Assembly: GCA_031987425.1 (NCBI GenBank)
Contig: DALZZL010000001.1
Span: 55,405-119,404, forward strand
Direction: 5' to 3'
Source: Stenotrophomonas_A sp002429615
Lineage (GTDB): Bacteria; Pseudomonadota; Gammaproteobacteria; Xanthomonadales; Xanthomonadaceae
Length of the DNA stretch: 64,000 nt
This document shows positions 32,164-41,119 of the stretch, one piece after another. A model generated the notes under the pieces. That model worked only from the letters and a program-made list of their open reading frames with translations, had not been told where the DNA came from and made no database searches. Numbering within the stretch: position 1 is the first letter of the stretch; every line of letters begins with the position of its first letter. Position numbers and translations under genes: made by a program.

Positions 32164-34617
32164 TCAGTGCGCGGACGGTGCCGGCGACGGACAGGCCGGC
32201 GCCGGGCGCGCCGAAGCAGCCTTGCCCCACGCCGCCGGCTGCTGCCCGAGCGCGAAACGCAGGTCGCCGCCCTGGCGCAGCTGCGACCAGTCCAGCCACA
32301 CCTGGTCACGGGCGTGGCCATCGAACTGCACGCCGCTGACGTACTGCACGCCGCGGCCATCGGCACCCGGTGCCTGGATGCGCAGCTGGCGGCCGCCGCC
32401 CAGGTCCAGGTCGACGCGCGCGAAGCGGGGCGGGTGCAGCAGCACCTGGCCGCTGCCTGGCATCCCGGGGTACAGGCCGATCGCACTGAACAGATACCAG
32501 GCCGACATCGTGCCGAGGTCATCGTTGCCGGTGACGCCGTCCGGCCGGTTGACGAACAGCGTCTGCGCCGCGCGCACGACCACCGCGGTGCGCGCCGGGT
32601 CGCCGAGCAGCGTGTACATCCACGGCACATGCATGGTCGGCTCGTTGTTGGGATTGAAGCGGTACTGCCCGTAGTACGCATACGGGCCGGCCACCCACGC
32701 CGCGCGTGCACCCTGCGGATCCTTGCGCAGCTCGTCGATGGCGAAGAAGCGGTCCAGGCGGTCCAGCGTGCGTTCGCGTCCGCCCATCGCCTCGGCCAGG
32801 CCGGCCGGGTCCTGCGGCACGAGCCACTGGTACTGCCAGGCGGTGCCTTCATGGAAACCGTAGTGCGAGCGCGGGCTGTAGTGGCCATCCGGCGGCGTGA
32901 ACCAGCTGCCGTCCTCCAGGCGCGGCCGCGGGAAGCCGCTGAAGCCGCTGTCCTCCTCCTTCAACGAGGGGTCCCATACGTTGCGCCAGTTGCCACCGCG
33001 CCGGCGCAGTTCCGCCGCCTCGGCGGCGTGGCCCAGGCCATCGGCCATCGTCGCCAGCGCGCAGTCGGCCAGTGCGTACTCGAACGTGGCCGACCCGCCG
33101 TGGTGAGGATCGACGTCCATGCCCTTGGAGGGGAAGGCGCGATCGAACTGCACGAAGCCGGCGGCCAGGTAACTCGGGTTGCCACTGCGGCCGGCGAACC
33201 GCGAGTTCGCCGGGGGCACTTCCCATGCGTTCTGGCGCAATGCGGTCCACGCTTCCGCCTCGTGCCCTGCCAGCGCGCCATAGCGCCACAGGTCGACCAG
33301 GAACGGCGTGACCGGGTCGCCGGTCATGATGTTGGTCTCGAAGTTGGCGTAGCCCCAGCGCGGCAGCCATCCGCCCTGCGCCTGGATCGCCAGCACCGAA
33401 CGCGCGATGTCGCGCGCGCGTTCCGGGCGCAGCATCGCCAGCAGCTGGTTCTGCGAACGATAGGTGTCCCACAGCGAGAAATACTCGTAGTAGGTCCAAT
33501 CCTCGGCACGATGGATCTGCTCGTCGTAACCCCGATAGCGGCCATCGGCGTCGCTGCCGGTCATCGGCTGCAGCAGGGCGTGATAGAGCGCGGTGTAGAA
33601 CACGGCGCGGTCATCGCCGCTGCCGCCATGCACGCGCACCGAGGCCAGTTCCTTGCGCCAGGCCGCCTGCGCCGCCGTGCGCATCGCATCGAAGCCCAGC
33701 AGCTTGCCGTTGCGCATGCCATCGGCGCGCAGGTTGACCCGCGCGCCCTCGGCATCGACATGCGAGATCGCGCTGATCGCGGTCACCGCACGGCCCCTGC
33801 CCTTGCCGCCGGCCAGGTCGAAGCTCAACCAGGCGCCATTGAACGGGTCGCTCTCGCCTTCCATGCTGGCGCGCGAGCCGGGCGTGCCGCCGGCCTGGCC
33901 CCAGGTGCCGAACGCCTTGAACGGACGGTCGAACTCGATCCGGAACCAGGTCGTGTACTGGTGGCCGCCACAGAAACTCTGGGTCGTGACCTTGCCCTCG
34001 ACCACGCGGTCGCCCACCACCTCGATGCGGCTGCCGATCACCCGGTGCCGGGCATTGGCCTGGCTGACATTGACCAGCACGTGGCCCTGTGCCGCGCCAG
34101 CCGGGAAGGTGTAACGCTCGGCCGCGGCGCGGGTCAGCGCGGTGGTCTCGACATCGATGCCGCCGTAGTCGGCCAGATGCACCCGGTAATAACCGGCCTG
34201 GCCGACCTCGCCTTCGTGGTCGTAGCGGGCGCCGTAGCGGTCATGGTCGAACGCCTCGCGCTTGCCGGTATCGAAATCACCGCCCGGGCCGATGGTGCCG
34301 GTGACCGGGAGGGTCGAGACCTGACCGCCCTGCTCCCAGCAGCCGGCGCCGGAAATGAAGGAATGGCCGAAGCCCAGGATCTTGGGATCGTCGTAGCGCC
34401 AGCCCGAGTAGTGCTTGCCGGTCGGCGAGACCTGGATCAGGCCGAACGGCGCCGAGGCCCCCGGGAACGTATTGCCGTCGTCCTTGCTGCCGATGAAGGT
34501 GTTGACCGTGCTGGCCAGGTCTTCGGCGGCGGCCAATGACGGCAGTGCGAGTGCGGCCAGCACCGCCAAGGCACGCAGGGATCGATTCAATCGGGTCGAC
34601 AGCAGGCGATGGGACAC
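32164..34617 (-). CDS. GH92 alpha-mannosidase, exported
   Basis: An 817-residue protein with a signal peptide (LRALAVLAALALPSLAAA) and the GH92 domain from the start: VNTFIGSKDDGNTFPGASAPFG, GWRYDDPKILGFGHSFISGAG, SLWDTYRSQNQLLAML and GGWLPRWGYANFETNIMTGD. The catalytic region is HYGFHEGTAWQYQWLVPQD, followed by NEPTMHVPWMYTLLGDP and GNDDLGTMSAWYLFSAIGLYPG. It is the compact family form without the extra domains of the other GH92, and its motif spelling is closer to classic Bacteroides-type GH92 enzymes. The two paralogues probably take different alpha-mannosidic linkages. It is transcribed divergently from the TonB receptor through a region with four operator-like palindromes. Location is periplasmic or outer surface. 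Confidence 0.93.
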   Translation of the reverse strand: MSHRLLSTRLNRSLRALAVLAALALPSLAAAEDLASTVNTFIGSKDDGNTFPGASAPFGLIQVSPTGKHYSGWRYDDPKILGFGHSFISGAGCWEQGGQVSTLPVTGTIGPGGDFDTGKREAFDHDRYGARYDHEGEVGQAGYYRVHLADYGGIDVETTALTRAAAERYTFPAGAAQGHVLVNVSQANARHRVIGSRIEVVGDRVVEGKVTTQSFCGGHQYTTWFRIEFDRPFKAFGTWGQAGGTPGSRASMEGESDPFNGAWLSFDLAGGKGRGRAVTAISAISHVDAEGARVNLRADGMRNGKLLGFDAMRTAAQAAWRKELASVRVHGGSGDDRAVFYTALYHALLQPMTGSDADGRYRGYDEQIHRAEDWTYYEYFSLWDTYRSQNQLLAMLRPERARDIARSVLAIQAQGGWLPRWGYANFETNIMTGDPVTPFLVDLWRYGALAGHEAEAWTALRQNAWEVPPANSRFAGRSGNPSYLAAGFVQFDRAFPSKGMDVDPHHGGSATFEYALADCALATMADGLGHAAEAAELRRRGGNWRNVWDPSLKEEDSGFSGFPRPRLEDGSWFTPPDGHYSPRSHYGFHEGTAWQYQWLVPQDPAGLAEAMGGRERTLDRLDRFFAIDELRKDPQGARAAWVAGPYAYYGQYRFNPNNEPTMHVPWMYTLLGDPARTAVVVRAAQTLFVNRPDGVTGNDDLGTMSAWYLFSAIGLYPGMPGSGQVLLHPPRFARVDLDLGGGRQLRIQAPGADGRGVQYVSGVQFDGHARDQVWLDWSQLRQGGDLRFALGQQPAAWGKAASARPAPACPSPAPSAH

Positions 34618-34711
34618 AAGGCACTCCTGGTTCGGCGGGGCGCGATGGCGGGCGGGCGCGGGCCAGCGGAACGGGGGCGGAGTCGTCCAGGCCGGCCTGC
34701 GGCGCCGCGCC

Positions 34712-34727
34712 TTTAAAACGATCCAAA
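34712..34727. promoter_or_regulatory. LacI-type operator candidate 1
   Basis: TTTAAAACGATCCAAA, an imperfect palindrome with a central CpG as in LacI-family operators. It lies 95 bp upstream of the GH92 start at 34617. The left half reappears, inverted, in candidate 4. Confidence 0.65.
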
Positions 34728-34778
34728 TCCCCTTTCCAACTACCCCGGGAAGCGCCGGCCAGCGCGGCAGGTGAATCC

Positions 34779-34794
34779 ACTAGATCGATCTAAA
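34779..34794. promoter_or_regulatory. LacI-type operator candidate 2
   Basis: ACTAGATCGATCTAAA, containing the perfect 12-bp palindrome TAGATCGATCTA around a central CpG. Its right half matches the left half of candidate 4. Confidence 0.68.
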
Positions 34795-34947
34795 TAAGCA
34801 TACATCGCCCCTGCCCGCATTCTGCACTGCAGCAGAAAGGGCCCTGCTCCCCTGCCCCGGATCGCGGCGGGCGCAGGGTCGCGATGAAGACTGCTGCTTC
34901 GCAGCATGCGAACCGGGGAATCTCATGCTACAAATTTTTTACGCCGA

Positions 34948-34963
34948 CCTAGATCGATCCAAA
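34948..34963. promoter_or_regulatory. LacI-type operator candidate 3
   Basis: CCTAGATCGATCCAAA, sharing AGATCGATC with candidate 2 and the right half GATCCAAA with candidate 1. The surrounding bases are AT-rich (a T-run just upstream), suggesting a promoter. Confidence 0.65.
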
Positions 34964-35046
34964 TTTCGCACGGGGGGACGGCCGTGCCAGGGAGCTGCCG
35001 CAGGGGGCAGTCCCGGACGTCCTTGGACCGAGTTTTGGCGTGAATT

Positions 35047-35062
35047 TTTAGATCGTTTTAAA
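35047..35062. promoter_or_regulatory. LacI-type operator candidate 4, near the receptor start
   Basis: TTTAGATCGTTTTAAA, ending 35 bp before the receptor ATG. Its place between promoter and ribosome-binding site fits repression by blocking transcription. Half-sites TTTAGATC and TTTAAAAC recur in the other three sites. Confidence 0.68.
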
Positions 35063-35097
35063 TCCGAAACATTCAATCAAGAGAGGGGTTGAATCTG

Positions 35098-38000
35098 ATG
35101 TCACGCACTCATAACCGTAGTTCGTTGTCCGCCGCCATCGCGATCGCGCTGGGTGCGGTGGTGGCGTTGCCGGTGGCCGCCTTCGCGCAGGAAGCCTCGC
35201 AGCAGCCCGCCGCATCCACCGAAGCCACCGACCTGGATGCGGTCACCGTGGTCGGCTATCGCTATGCGATCGAAAAGAGCCTGGACCAGAAGCGCAACGC
35301 CAACGCCATCATCGAAGTGGTCAACGCCGAAGACATCGGCAAGTTCCCCGACAAGAACGTCGCCGACGCGCTGCAGCGCGTGCCGGGCGTGATCGTCAGC
35401 CGCGATGGCGGCGAAGGCAAGAACGTCAGCGTGCGCGGCCTGTCGCCCGAGCTGACCTTGACCGAATTGAACGGCAACTACATCGCCACCGCCGAATCCA
35501 ACGGCGACCCGACCCGCTCGTTCAACTACACGCTGCTGCCGTCGAACATGCTGTCCAGCGCGGAACTGTTCAAGACGCCGGAAGCACGCATCGACGAGGG
35601 CGGCGTCGGCGGCACGGTGATCCTGCATACCCGTCGTCCGCTGGAGATGGAATCCAACACCGGCTTCGTCTCCGCCGAAGGCACCTACGCCGACACCACG
35701 CGCACCACCGACGGCCAGTTCGCCGGCTCCTACGCCTGGCATGACAAGGACGACCGCTTCGGTGTGTTCGTCGGCTACACCCAGCAGAAGCGCACCATCC
35801 GCACGCTGGGTACCAGCACCGAGAACTGGCAGTGGTATGGCCGCGACGAAGGCGGCACCGCGGTGGACGTCAACGGCAACCCGTCCAACTTCAACTCCAA
35901 CTGGTGGGGTGGCACGGGCTTCTATGACCAGAATGGCAACTACTACACCGGCTTCATGATGCCGACCTCGGTCAACGCCGAGGTCAAGGAAGAAGAGCGC
36001 GACCGCAAGGGTGGCCAGCTGACCTTCCAGTTCAAGCCGACCGACAACCTGACCCTGACCGCCAACTACTTCCGCTTCGACCTGTCGCAGAACTCCGAGA
36101 CCAACTCGCTGAAGATCCCGGAGTGGAGCATCGCCCGCTACTACGGCGACGGAAACTGGCCGGGCGGCCGCATGCTCGATGGCCTGACCATGGACCCGAG
36201 CGGCACCATCGTCACCGGCGCCGACTACAGCGTGCATCCGGGCAAGACGTACTACTGCAGCGAGGCCCAGGCCGCCGCCGCCGGCATGGCGCCGGGCGGC
36301 TGGGGCTTGGACGACTGCACGATGCCCACCCCGCAGATCACCGGCAGCTACAACATCGAGAAGGCCCGCTCGCAGTCGTTCGACCTGGAAGCCGAATGGC
36401 GCGGTGAGTCGGTGGACGTCACCGCCAAGGCCGGCCGTACCTGGGCCTCGGGCGGCCCGTCGCTGCAGTTCGCGGTGCCGATCAAGCCGCGCCGCCAGAA
36501 CGCGGACGGCAGCTGGAGCCTGGGCAACTACGCCAGCGCCTGGGACCTGACCGGCACGCCGACGATGACGTTCTCGCCGGAGCTGATGCAGAACCTGCAG
36601 AACGGCATCCTGCAGGTCGACCTCGGCTCGACCGGCTCGTCGTGGACCCGCAACACCACGCAGCAGAAGTTCGCCCAGATCGATACAACCTGGCACACCG
36701 ACATGAACTTCCTGGACTCGATCCAGTTCGGCCTGAAAGCGCGTGACGGCGGCATCCACCGCAACACCGGCAACAGCTACTGGGTCTGCCCGGGCACCGA
36801 TCCGTCCGACTACGAAAACCGCTTCTGGAATGGCCGCTGCAACGATCTGGCCAGCCAGTTCTCGCCGGAGCTGCTGAAGTCGGTGGGCAACCTCACCGGC
36901 GGCTTCAATGCCAGCGCGTTCCCGGCGATCAACTTCCCGGCCTACATCAACTATCTCAACCAGACCTACGGGGCGATGCAGACCCGTAACGAGGACAACT
37001 TCGTCTACAACGTCGACGAGAAGATCTACTCCACCTACCTGCAGGCCAACTTCCACACCGACCGCCTGCGCGGCAACGTTGGCGTGCGCGTGGCCAGCAC
37101 CCGCCAGCATGCCGATTCGACCGACAAGATCACGTCCTACAACGACTACTTCTTCGACGGTGCGGACGGCAACCCGCTGCCTTGCCAGCAGGGTGCCGCG
37201 GCGCCCGGCGGCGCGCCCGCCGATACCTACTGCGGCACCGAGGGCTTCTGGCGCCTGTCCGACAGCGTGCAGCGCCAGGAATCGTTCGCGGTCAGCGCGC
37301 TCGACCGCACTTACACCGACGTGCTGCCGAGCCTCAACCTGGCCTACGACCTGACCGAGAACCTGGTGCTGCGTGGCGCCGCTTCCAAGGTGATCGCGCG
37401 TCCGAGCTACGACAGCATCGCCGCCCCCGGCAGCCTGGAGTACTACAGCCCGGAATACGTGGCCGACCGCCGCCTGACCGGTGGTGCCGGCGAGCTGGGC
37501 TGGTACGGCTCGGGCAGCAACAAGAACCTGCAGCCTTACAAGGCCAACCAGTACGACCTCGGCGTGGAATGGTACTTCCAGCCGGGCTCGGTGCTGGGCC
37601 TGGCCCTGTTCCGCAAGGACGTCAGCAACTTCACCGTGCCGGTGATCGCCGACGTGGACATGGTGGTCAACGGACAGACGGTGACGGTGCAGAACTACTC
37701 GACCGAAGCCGGCGGCCGCGACGCGGTCTCGCAGGGCGTGGAGGTGTACGCGCAGCACACGCTGGACTTCGGCCTCGGCTTCCAGTTCAACTACACCTAC
37801 AACGACACCAACGAGGCGGCCATCACCCTGGAAGACGGCACCGAGCTGGGCGACTCGCCGCTGGTCGGCAGCGCAAAGAACCAGGCCAACTTCACCGTGT
37901 TCTACGAGAACCAGAAGCTGCTGCTGCGTGCTTCGTACAACCGTCGCGGCGAGGTGGTACAGGGCCTGATCAATGGCCTGAACGTCTACGATGAGCCGTA

Positions 38001-38181
38001 CCAGCAGATCGATCTGAACGCGGCGTACAACTTCACGCCCGCGCTCAGCCTGACCGCATCGGTACTGAACCTGACCGAGGAAGAGACCCGCTCGCACCTG
38101 GGCAACGACACCAAGGACCGCTTCTACACCAACAGCTATGCCGGCCGTGTCATGTATCTCGGCATGACCTACAAGTTCTGA
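35098..38181 (+). CDS. TonB-dependent outer-membrane receptor
   Basis: A 1027-residue protein with signal peptide (LSAAIAIALGAVVALPVAAFAQ), a TonB-box-like segment DLDAVTVVGYR and a plug domain (ANAIIEVVNAEDIGKFPDKNVADALQRVPGV, GEGKNVSVRGL, GGVGGTVILHTRRPLE). The barrel of about 800 residues ends in the usual aromatic C-terminus (YLGMTYKF). This is the large Xanthomonadaceae and Caulobacter class that imports oligosaccharides by TonB energy. Neighbouring mannosidases suggest mannose-containing glycans, probably N-glycan or mannan fragments, as inferred for comparable loci in Xanthomonas campestris. The ATG at 35098 with GAGAGGGG upstream is chosen over a TTG at 35089. It is probably controlled by operator candidate 4. 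Confidence 0.95.
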   Translation: MSRTHNRSSLSAAIAIALGAVVALPVAAFAQEASQQPAASTEATDLDAVTVVGYRYAIEKSLDQKRNANAIIEVVNAEDIGKFPDKNVADALQRVPGVIVSRDGGEGKNVSVRGLSPELTLTELNGNYIATAESNGDPTRSFNYTLLPSNMLSSAELFKTPEARIDEGGVGGTVILHTRRPLEMESNTGFVSAEGTYADTTRTTDGQFAGSYAWHDKDDRFGVFVGYTQQKRTIRTLGTSTENWQWYGRDEGGTAVDVNGNPSNFNSNWWGGTGFYDQNGNYYTGFMMPTSVNAEVKEEERDRKGGQLTFQFKPTDNLTLTANYFRFDLSQNSETNSLKIPEWSIARYYGDGNWPGGRMLDGLTMDPSGTIVTGADYSVHPGKTYYCSEAQAAAAGMAPGGWGLDDCTMPTPQITGSYNIEKARSQSFDLEAEWRGESVDVTAKAGRTWASGGPSLQFAVPIKPRRQNADGSWSLGNYASAWDLTGTPTMTFSPELMQNLQNGILQVDLGSTGSSWTRNTTQQKFAQIDTTWHTDMNFLDSIQFGLKARDGGIHRNTGNSYWVCPGTDPSDYENRFWNGRCNDLASQFSPELLKSVGNLTGGFNASAFPAINFPAYINYLNQTYGAMQTRNEDNFVYNVDEKIYSTYLQANFHTDRLRGNVGVRVASTRQHADSTDKITSYNDYFFDGADGNPLPCQQGAAAPGGAPADTYCGTEGFWRLSDSVQRQESFAVSALDRTYTDVLPSLNLAYDLTENLVLRGAASKVIARPSYDSIAAPGSLEYYSPEYVADRRLTGGAGELGWYGSGSNKNLQPYKANQYDLGVEWYFQPGSVLGLALFRKDVSNFTVPVIADVDMVVNGQTVTVQNYSTEAGGRDAVSQGVEVYAQHTLDFGLGFQFNYTYNDTNEAAITLEDGTELGDSPLVGSAKNQANFTVFYENQKLLLRASYNRRGEVVQGLINGLNVYDEPYQQIDLNAAYNFTPALSLTASVLNLTEEETRSHLGNDTKDRFYTNSYAGRVMYLGMTYKF

Positions 38182-38194
38182 TCCGCTTCTCCTC

Positions 38195-38226
38195 CCTCCC
38201 CGCGCCGCCAGGCCGGGGAGGTTTTT
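38195..38226 (+). terminator. Intrinsic terminator after the TonB receptor
   Basis: CCTCCCCG (38195-38202) pairs with CGGGGAGG (38214-38221), followed directly by TTTTT (38222-38226). It begins 13 bp after the receptor stop, a textbook arrangement. A CCCTNCCC sequence overlaps its left arm. Confidence 0.8.
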
Positions 38227-38228
38227 CC

Positions 38229-38258
38229 GGCAGTTGCCCTCCTCCCCGGGCAACTGCC
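38229..38258 (+). promoter_or_regulatory. Second hairpin in the GH2 leader
   Basis: A perfect 11-bp stem (38229-38239 with 38248-38258) and 8-base loop, 2 bp after the terminator T-run and 20 bp before the GH2 ATG. It could protect the 5' end of read-through mRNA or tune expression of the downstream gene. Confidence 0.5.
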
Positions 38259-38278
38259 GTCTTCTTTCCTGGACCGCC

Positions 38279-40957
38279 ATGAATACACGCGCTCGACCGT
38301 GTCTTTTCCTGCAGGGCCTGCTGTGTGCCGGCCTCCTGGCAACCTGCGCTGACAGCGCGCTGGCGCAGGCTTTCAGCGAAGTCCGGATCGATACCGGCTG
38401 GCAGTTCCGCCAGCTCCCGGCCAGCCCGCAGGCGGCGGCGCACCCGGAGACGGTCCAGTGGCGGCCAGCGACGGTGCCGGGCACGGTGCATACCGACCTG
38501 TTCGCGCGGGGGCTCATCCCCGACCCGTATGTGGGCACGGTCGAAGCGAGCCTGCAGTGGATCGGTCTCTCCGACTGGGAATACCGGACCACGTTCGACG
38601 TTTCCCCGGCGACGCTGGACGACGCGCGCAGCGACCTGGTCTTCGACGGCCTGGATACCTTCGCCGAGGTGTTCGTCAACGGCGAGAAGCTGCTCGACGC
38701 CGACAATTTCTTCCGTACCTGGCGGGTCCCGGTACAGGGCAAGCTGCGCGCGCACGGCAACGAGCTGCGCGTGGTCCTGCATTCGCCGATCAACCGCCTG
38801 CTGCCGCAGGTGCAGGCGATGCCGGTGAAGATCGCCGCCAACTATCCCTCGCCCTTCGGTGACGAGCCGAAGGACGCGATGACCACCAATTTCGCGCGCA
38901 AGCCCGGCTACCAGTATGGCTGGGACTGGGGCCCGCGCTACGTCACCGCCGGCGTGTGGCGGCCGGTGAAGCTGCAGAGCTGGGACGCGGCGCGCATCGA
39001 CGACGTGCAGCTGCGCCAGGCACAGGTGACCGAAGCGCGTGCCCTGCTCGACGTGCGCGTCCGCGTGGATGCCGCGCGCGCCGGCGAGTACGCGCTGCGC
39101 CTCTGGCAGACCGCGCCGGACGGCAAGCGTACCCGGGTAGCGGAACAGGACGTGTCGCTGCAGGCGGTCGACGGCAACGTGATCTCGCTGCCGGTCACCG
39201 TCGAGCGGCCGCAGCGCTGGTTCCCGAACGGTTATGGCGCACAGCCGCTGTATCGCTACGACGTGGAGCTGCGCCAGGGGCGCAAGCTGCTGGCGCAAGC
39301 CAGCAAGCGGACCGGCCTGCGCAGCGTGGAACTGCGCACCGACCCCGACGACCACGGTGCCACCTTCCATTTCGTCATCAACGGCATCCCGGTGTTCGCC
39401 AAGGGTGCCAACTACATTCCTTTCGACATGTTCCCGCCGCGGGTGGGCGAGGCCCAGCTGCGGCGGGTGCTGCAGTCCGCGGCGGACGCGAACATGAACA
39501 TGATCCGCGGCTGGGGCGGTGGTATCTACGAGAGCGACCGCTTCTACGACCTGGCCGACGAGCTGGGCCTGATGATCTGGCAGGACTTCATGTTCGGCGG
39601 CGGCATGCAGCCCGCCTATGACACGGCCTTCCGTGACAACGTGATCGCCGAGGCGCGCGACAACGTGCGCCGCCTGCGCGACCATCCGAGCATCGTGCTG
39701 TGGTGTGGCAACAACGAGGAAGAGATCGCCTGGAAATATTGGGGTGGTGCCGACCACGGCACGTCGCTGAGGGCGCGTGATCCGGCGTTCGCGCGGAAGG
39801 TATGGGACGGCTACGTGCAGCTGTTCGGCACCGATCTGCGCAAGGTCGTCGCGGACGAAGGCGGCGGCATCCGCTACTGGGCGAGTTCGCCGAGCAACGA
39901 CCTGGCGGAGGTGGCGAACACCCCCGCTGCCGGCGACATGCATTACTGGGAGGTCTGGGGCAACCCGGCGTATCCGCCGGTCAAGTACCTGGAGATCACC
40001 CCGCGCTTCATGTCCGAGTACGGCCTGCAGGCGTGGCCGGACCAGCGCACCGTGGACGCCTTCGCCCCGCGCGGCGAACAGGGCGTGGCCACGCCGGTGA
40101 TCGAGGCGCACCAGAAGTTCCTGGCCGGCAAGGGCAACGAGCGGCTGATGCAGTATGTCGAGGCGGAATTCGGCCAGCCGAAGGACTTCGCCGATTTCAT
40201 CTATCTCAGCCAGGCCGTGCAGGCCGAGGGCATCGAGCTGGCGGCCCTGCACCACCGTGCCAGCCGGCCGTACACGATGGGCTCGCTGTACTGGCAGCTC
40301 AATGACGTGTGGCCTGGCGCGTCGTGGTCGAGCATCGACTGGTTCGGCCGCTGGAAGGCCCTGCAGTTCCATGCGCGGCGCTTCTATGCACCGGTCGTGG
40401 TGGCTGCGCTGCGCGATGCGCAGGGACAGACGGGCGTCAGCCTGATCAACGATCGTGCCCGCGCGCTCAGCGGCGAGCTTCGCCTGCGGGTGATGTCACT
40501 GGATGGCAAGCCGCTGCGCGACGAGCGCAAGCCGGTGGACCTGGCCCCGTTGTCCGCGATGAAGGTGGCCGGCTATAGCGACGCGGAACTGATCGGTGAT
40601 GCGGATCCCCGGGCGACGGTGGCGGTGTTTGAGCTGGCCGTGCCGGGAGAGCCGGTCTCGCGGCGCGTCGTGTACTTCAGGGCGGCGAAAGACATCGCCT
40701 GGCCGGAAGCTGGTCTGCGCGGCGAGCTGCGCCGGGAGGGTGATGGCTATGTGCTGGACGTGCACAGCCGCGCACTGGCACGCGCGGTGTGGATCGATTT
40801 CGGCGAGCTCGATGCGGAGGTGTCCGACAATGCGCTGACGCTGCTTCCTGGTGAGACGGTGAGCGTGCGGGTCCGTAGCACCGCTAGCCTGGAAGCCCTG
40901 CGCGATGCCCTGCGGCTGCGTTCACTGGCCGATGTGATGGAGTCCGCATCGCGTTGA
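38279..40957 (+). CDS. GH2 beta-mannosidase, exported
   Basis: An 892-residue protein with an N-terminal signal (LFLQGLLCAGLLATCADSALAQ). It has the GH2 order: sugar-binding jelly roll (TVPGTVHTDLFARGLIPDPYVG, WEYRTTFDV), Ig-like domain and TIM barrel (GANYIPFDMFPPR, IRGWGGGIYESDRFYDLADE). The acid/base glutamate is about residue 480 in WCGNNEE and the nucleophile about residue 580 in SEYG. An all-beta C-terminal region follows. The WQDFMFGG and NDVWPGASWSSIDW stretches are typical of beta-mannosidases rather than beta-galactosidases. The enzyme removes the beta-linked mannose, for example from an N-glycan core or mannan stub, after alpha-mannose trimming by the GH92 enzymes. It follows the receptor on the same strand but beyond an intrinsic terminator. 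Confidence 0.93.
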   Translation: MNTRARPCLFLQGLLCAGLLATCADSALAQAFSEVRIDTGWQFRQLPASPQAAAHPETVQWRPATVPGTVHTDLFARGLIPDPYVGTVEASLQWIGLSDWEYRTTFDVSPATLDDARSDLVFDGLDTFAEVFVNGEKLLDADNFFRTWRVPVQGKLRAHGNELRVVLHSPINRLLPQVQAMPVKIAANYPSPFGDEPKDAMTTNFARKPGYQYGWDWGPRYVTAGVWRPVKLQSWDAARIDDVQLRQAQVTEARALLDVRVRVDAARAGEYALRLWQTAPDGKRTRVAEQDVSLQAVDGNVISLPVTVERPQRWFPNGYGAQPLYRYDVELRQGRKLLAQASKRTGLRSVELRTDPDDHGATFHFVINGIPVFAKGANYIPFDMFPPRVGEAQLRRVLQSAADANMNMIRGWGGGIYESDRFYDLADELGLMIWQDFMFGGGMQPAYDTAFRDNVIAEARDNVRRLRDHPSIVLWCGNNEEEIAWKYWGGADHGTSLRARDPAFARKVWDGYVQLFGTDLRKVVADEGGGIRYWASSPSNDLAEVANTPAAGDMHYWEVWGNPAYPPVKYLEITPRFMSEYGLQAWPDQRTVDAFAPRGEQGVATPVIEAHQKFLAGKGNERLMQYVEAEFGQPKDFADFIYLSQAVQAEGIELAALHHRASRPYTMGSLYWQLNDVWPGASWSSIDWFGRWKALQFHARRFYAPVVVAALRDAQGQTGVSLINDRARALSGELRLRVMSLDGKPLRDERKPVDLAPLSAMKVAGYSDAELIGDADPRATVAVFELAVPGEPVSRRVVYFRAAKDIAWPEAGLRGELRREGDGYVLDVHSRALARAVWIDFGELDAEVSDNALTLLPGETVSVRVRSTASLEALRDALRLRSLADVMESASR

Positions 40958-40974
40958 GGGATGCAGTGCCGGAA

Positions 40975-40997
40975 GACGGCCGCTATCACTGGCCGTC
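40975..40997 (+). terminator. Hairpin after the GH2 gene
   Basis: GACGGCC and GGCCGTC form a 7-bp stem with a 9-base loop, starting 18 bp after the GH2 stop; the outer CCGG sequences can extend it imperfectly. No T-run. Confidence 0.4.
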
Positions 40998-41082
40998 GGT
41001 CCGGTGGCGCATCGTGTAACCGTAGTCGGTGAGGTGCTTTGGTGCTAGCCGGCTTTGGGTATGACGCCATCGCCGGCCAGAT

Positions 41083-41115
41083 GCGACGGGGCGAGCCTGA
41101 AGGCCGCCCCGTCGC
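41083..41115 (-). terminator. Hairpin after the RTX gene
   Basis: GCGACGGGGCG and CGCCCCGTCGC form a perfect 11-bp stem with an 11-base loop, 5 bp beyond the RTX stop on the - strand. No T-run is seen, so termination is plausible but not certain. Confidence 0.5.
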
Positions 41116-41119
41116 CCGC

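Larger units (their letters stand above)
34618..35097. other. Divergent regulatory region between GH92 and TonB receptor
   Basis: About 480 bp without a gene. It holds four operator-like palindromes and AT-rich blocks around 34780-34800, 34930-34970 and 35040-35075 in otherwise GC-rich DNA, consistent with two promoters facing apart. GAGAGGGG before 35098 is the receptor's ribosome-binding site. Confidence 0.65.

Noticed and set aside
32032..34539. 835-residue open frame on the + strand
   Set aside because: Antisense to the second GH92 and to the LacI start; no motif.
35101..38841. 1246-residue open frame on the - strand
   Set aside because: It lies opposite the TonB receptor, is rich in His/Arg/Gln/Val without family motifs, and is an effect of high GC at third positions.
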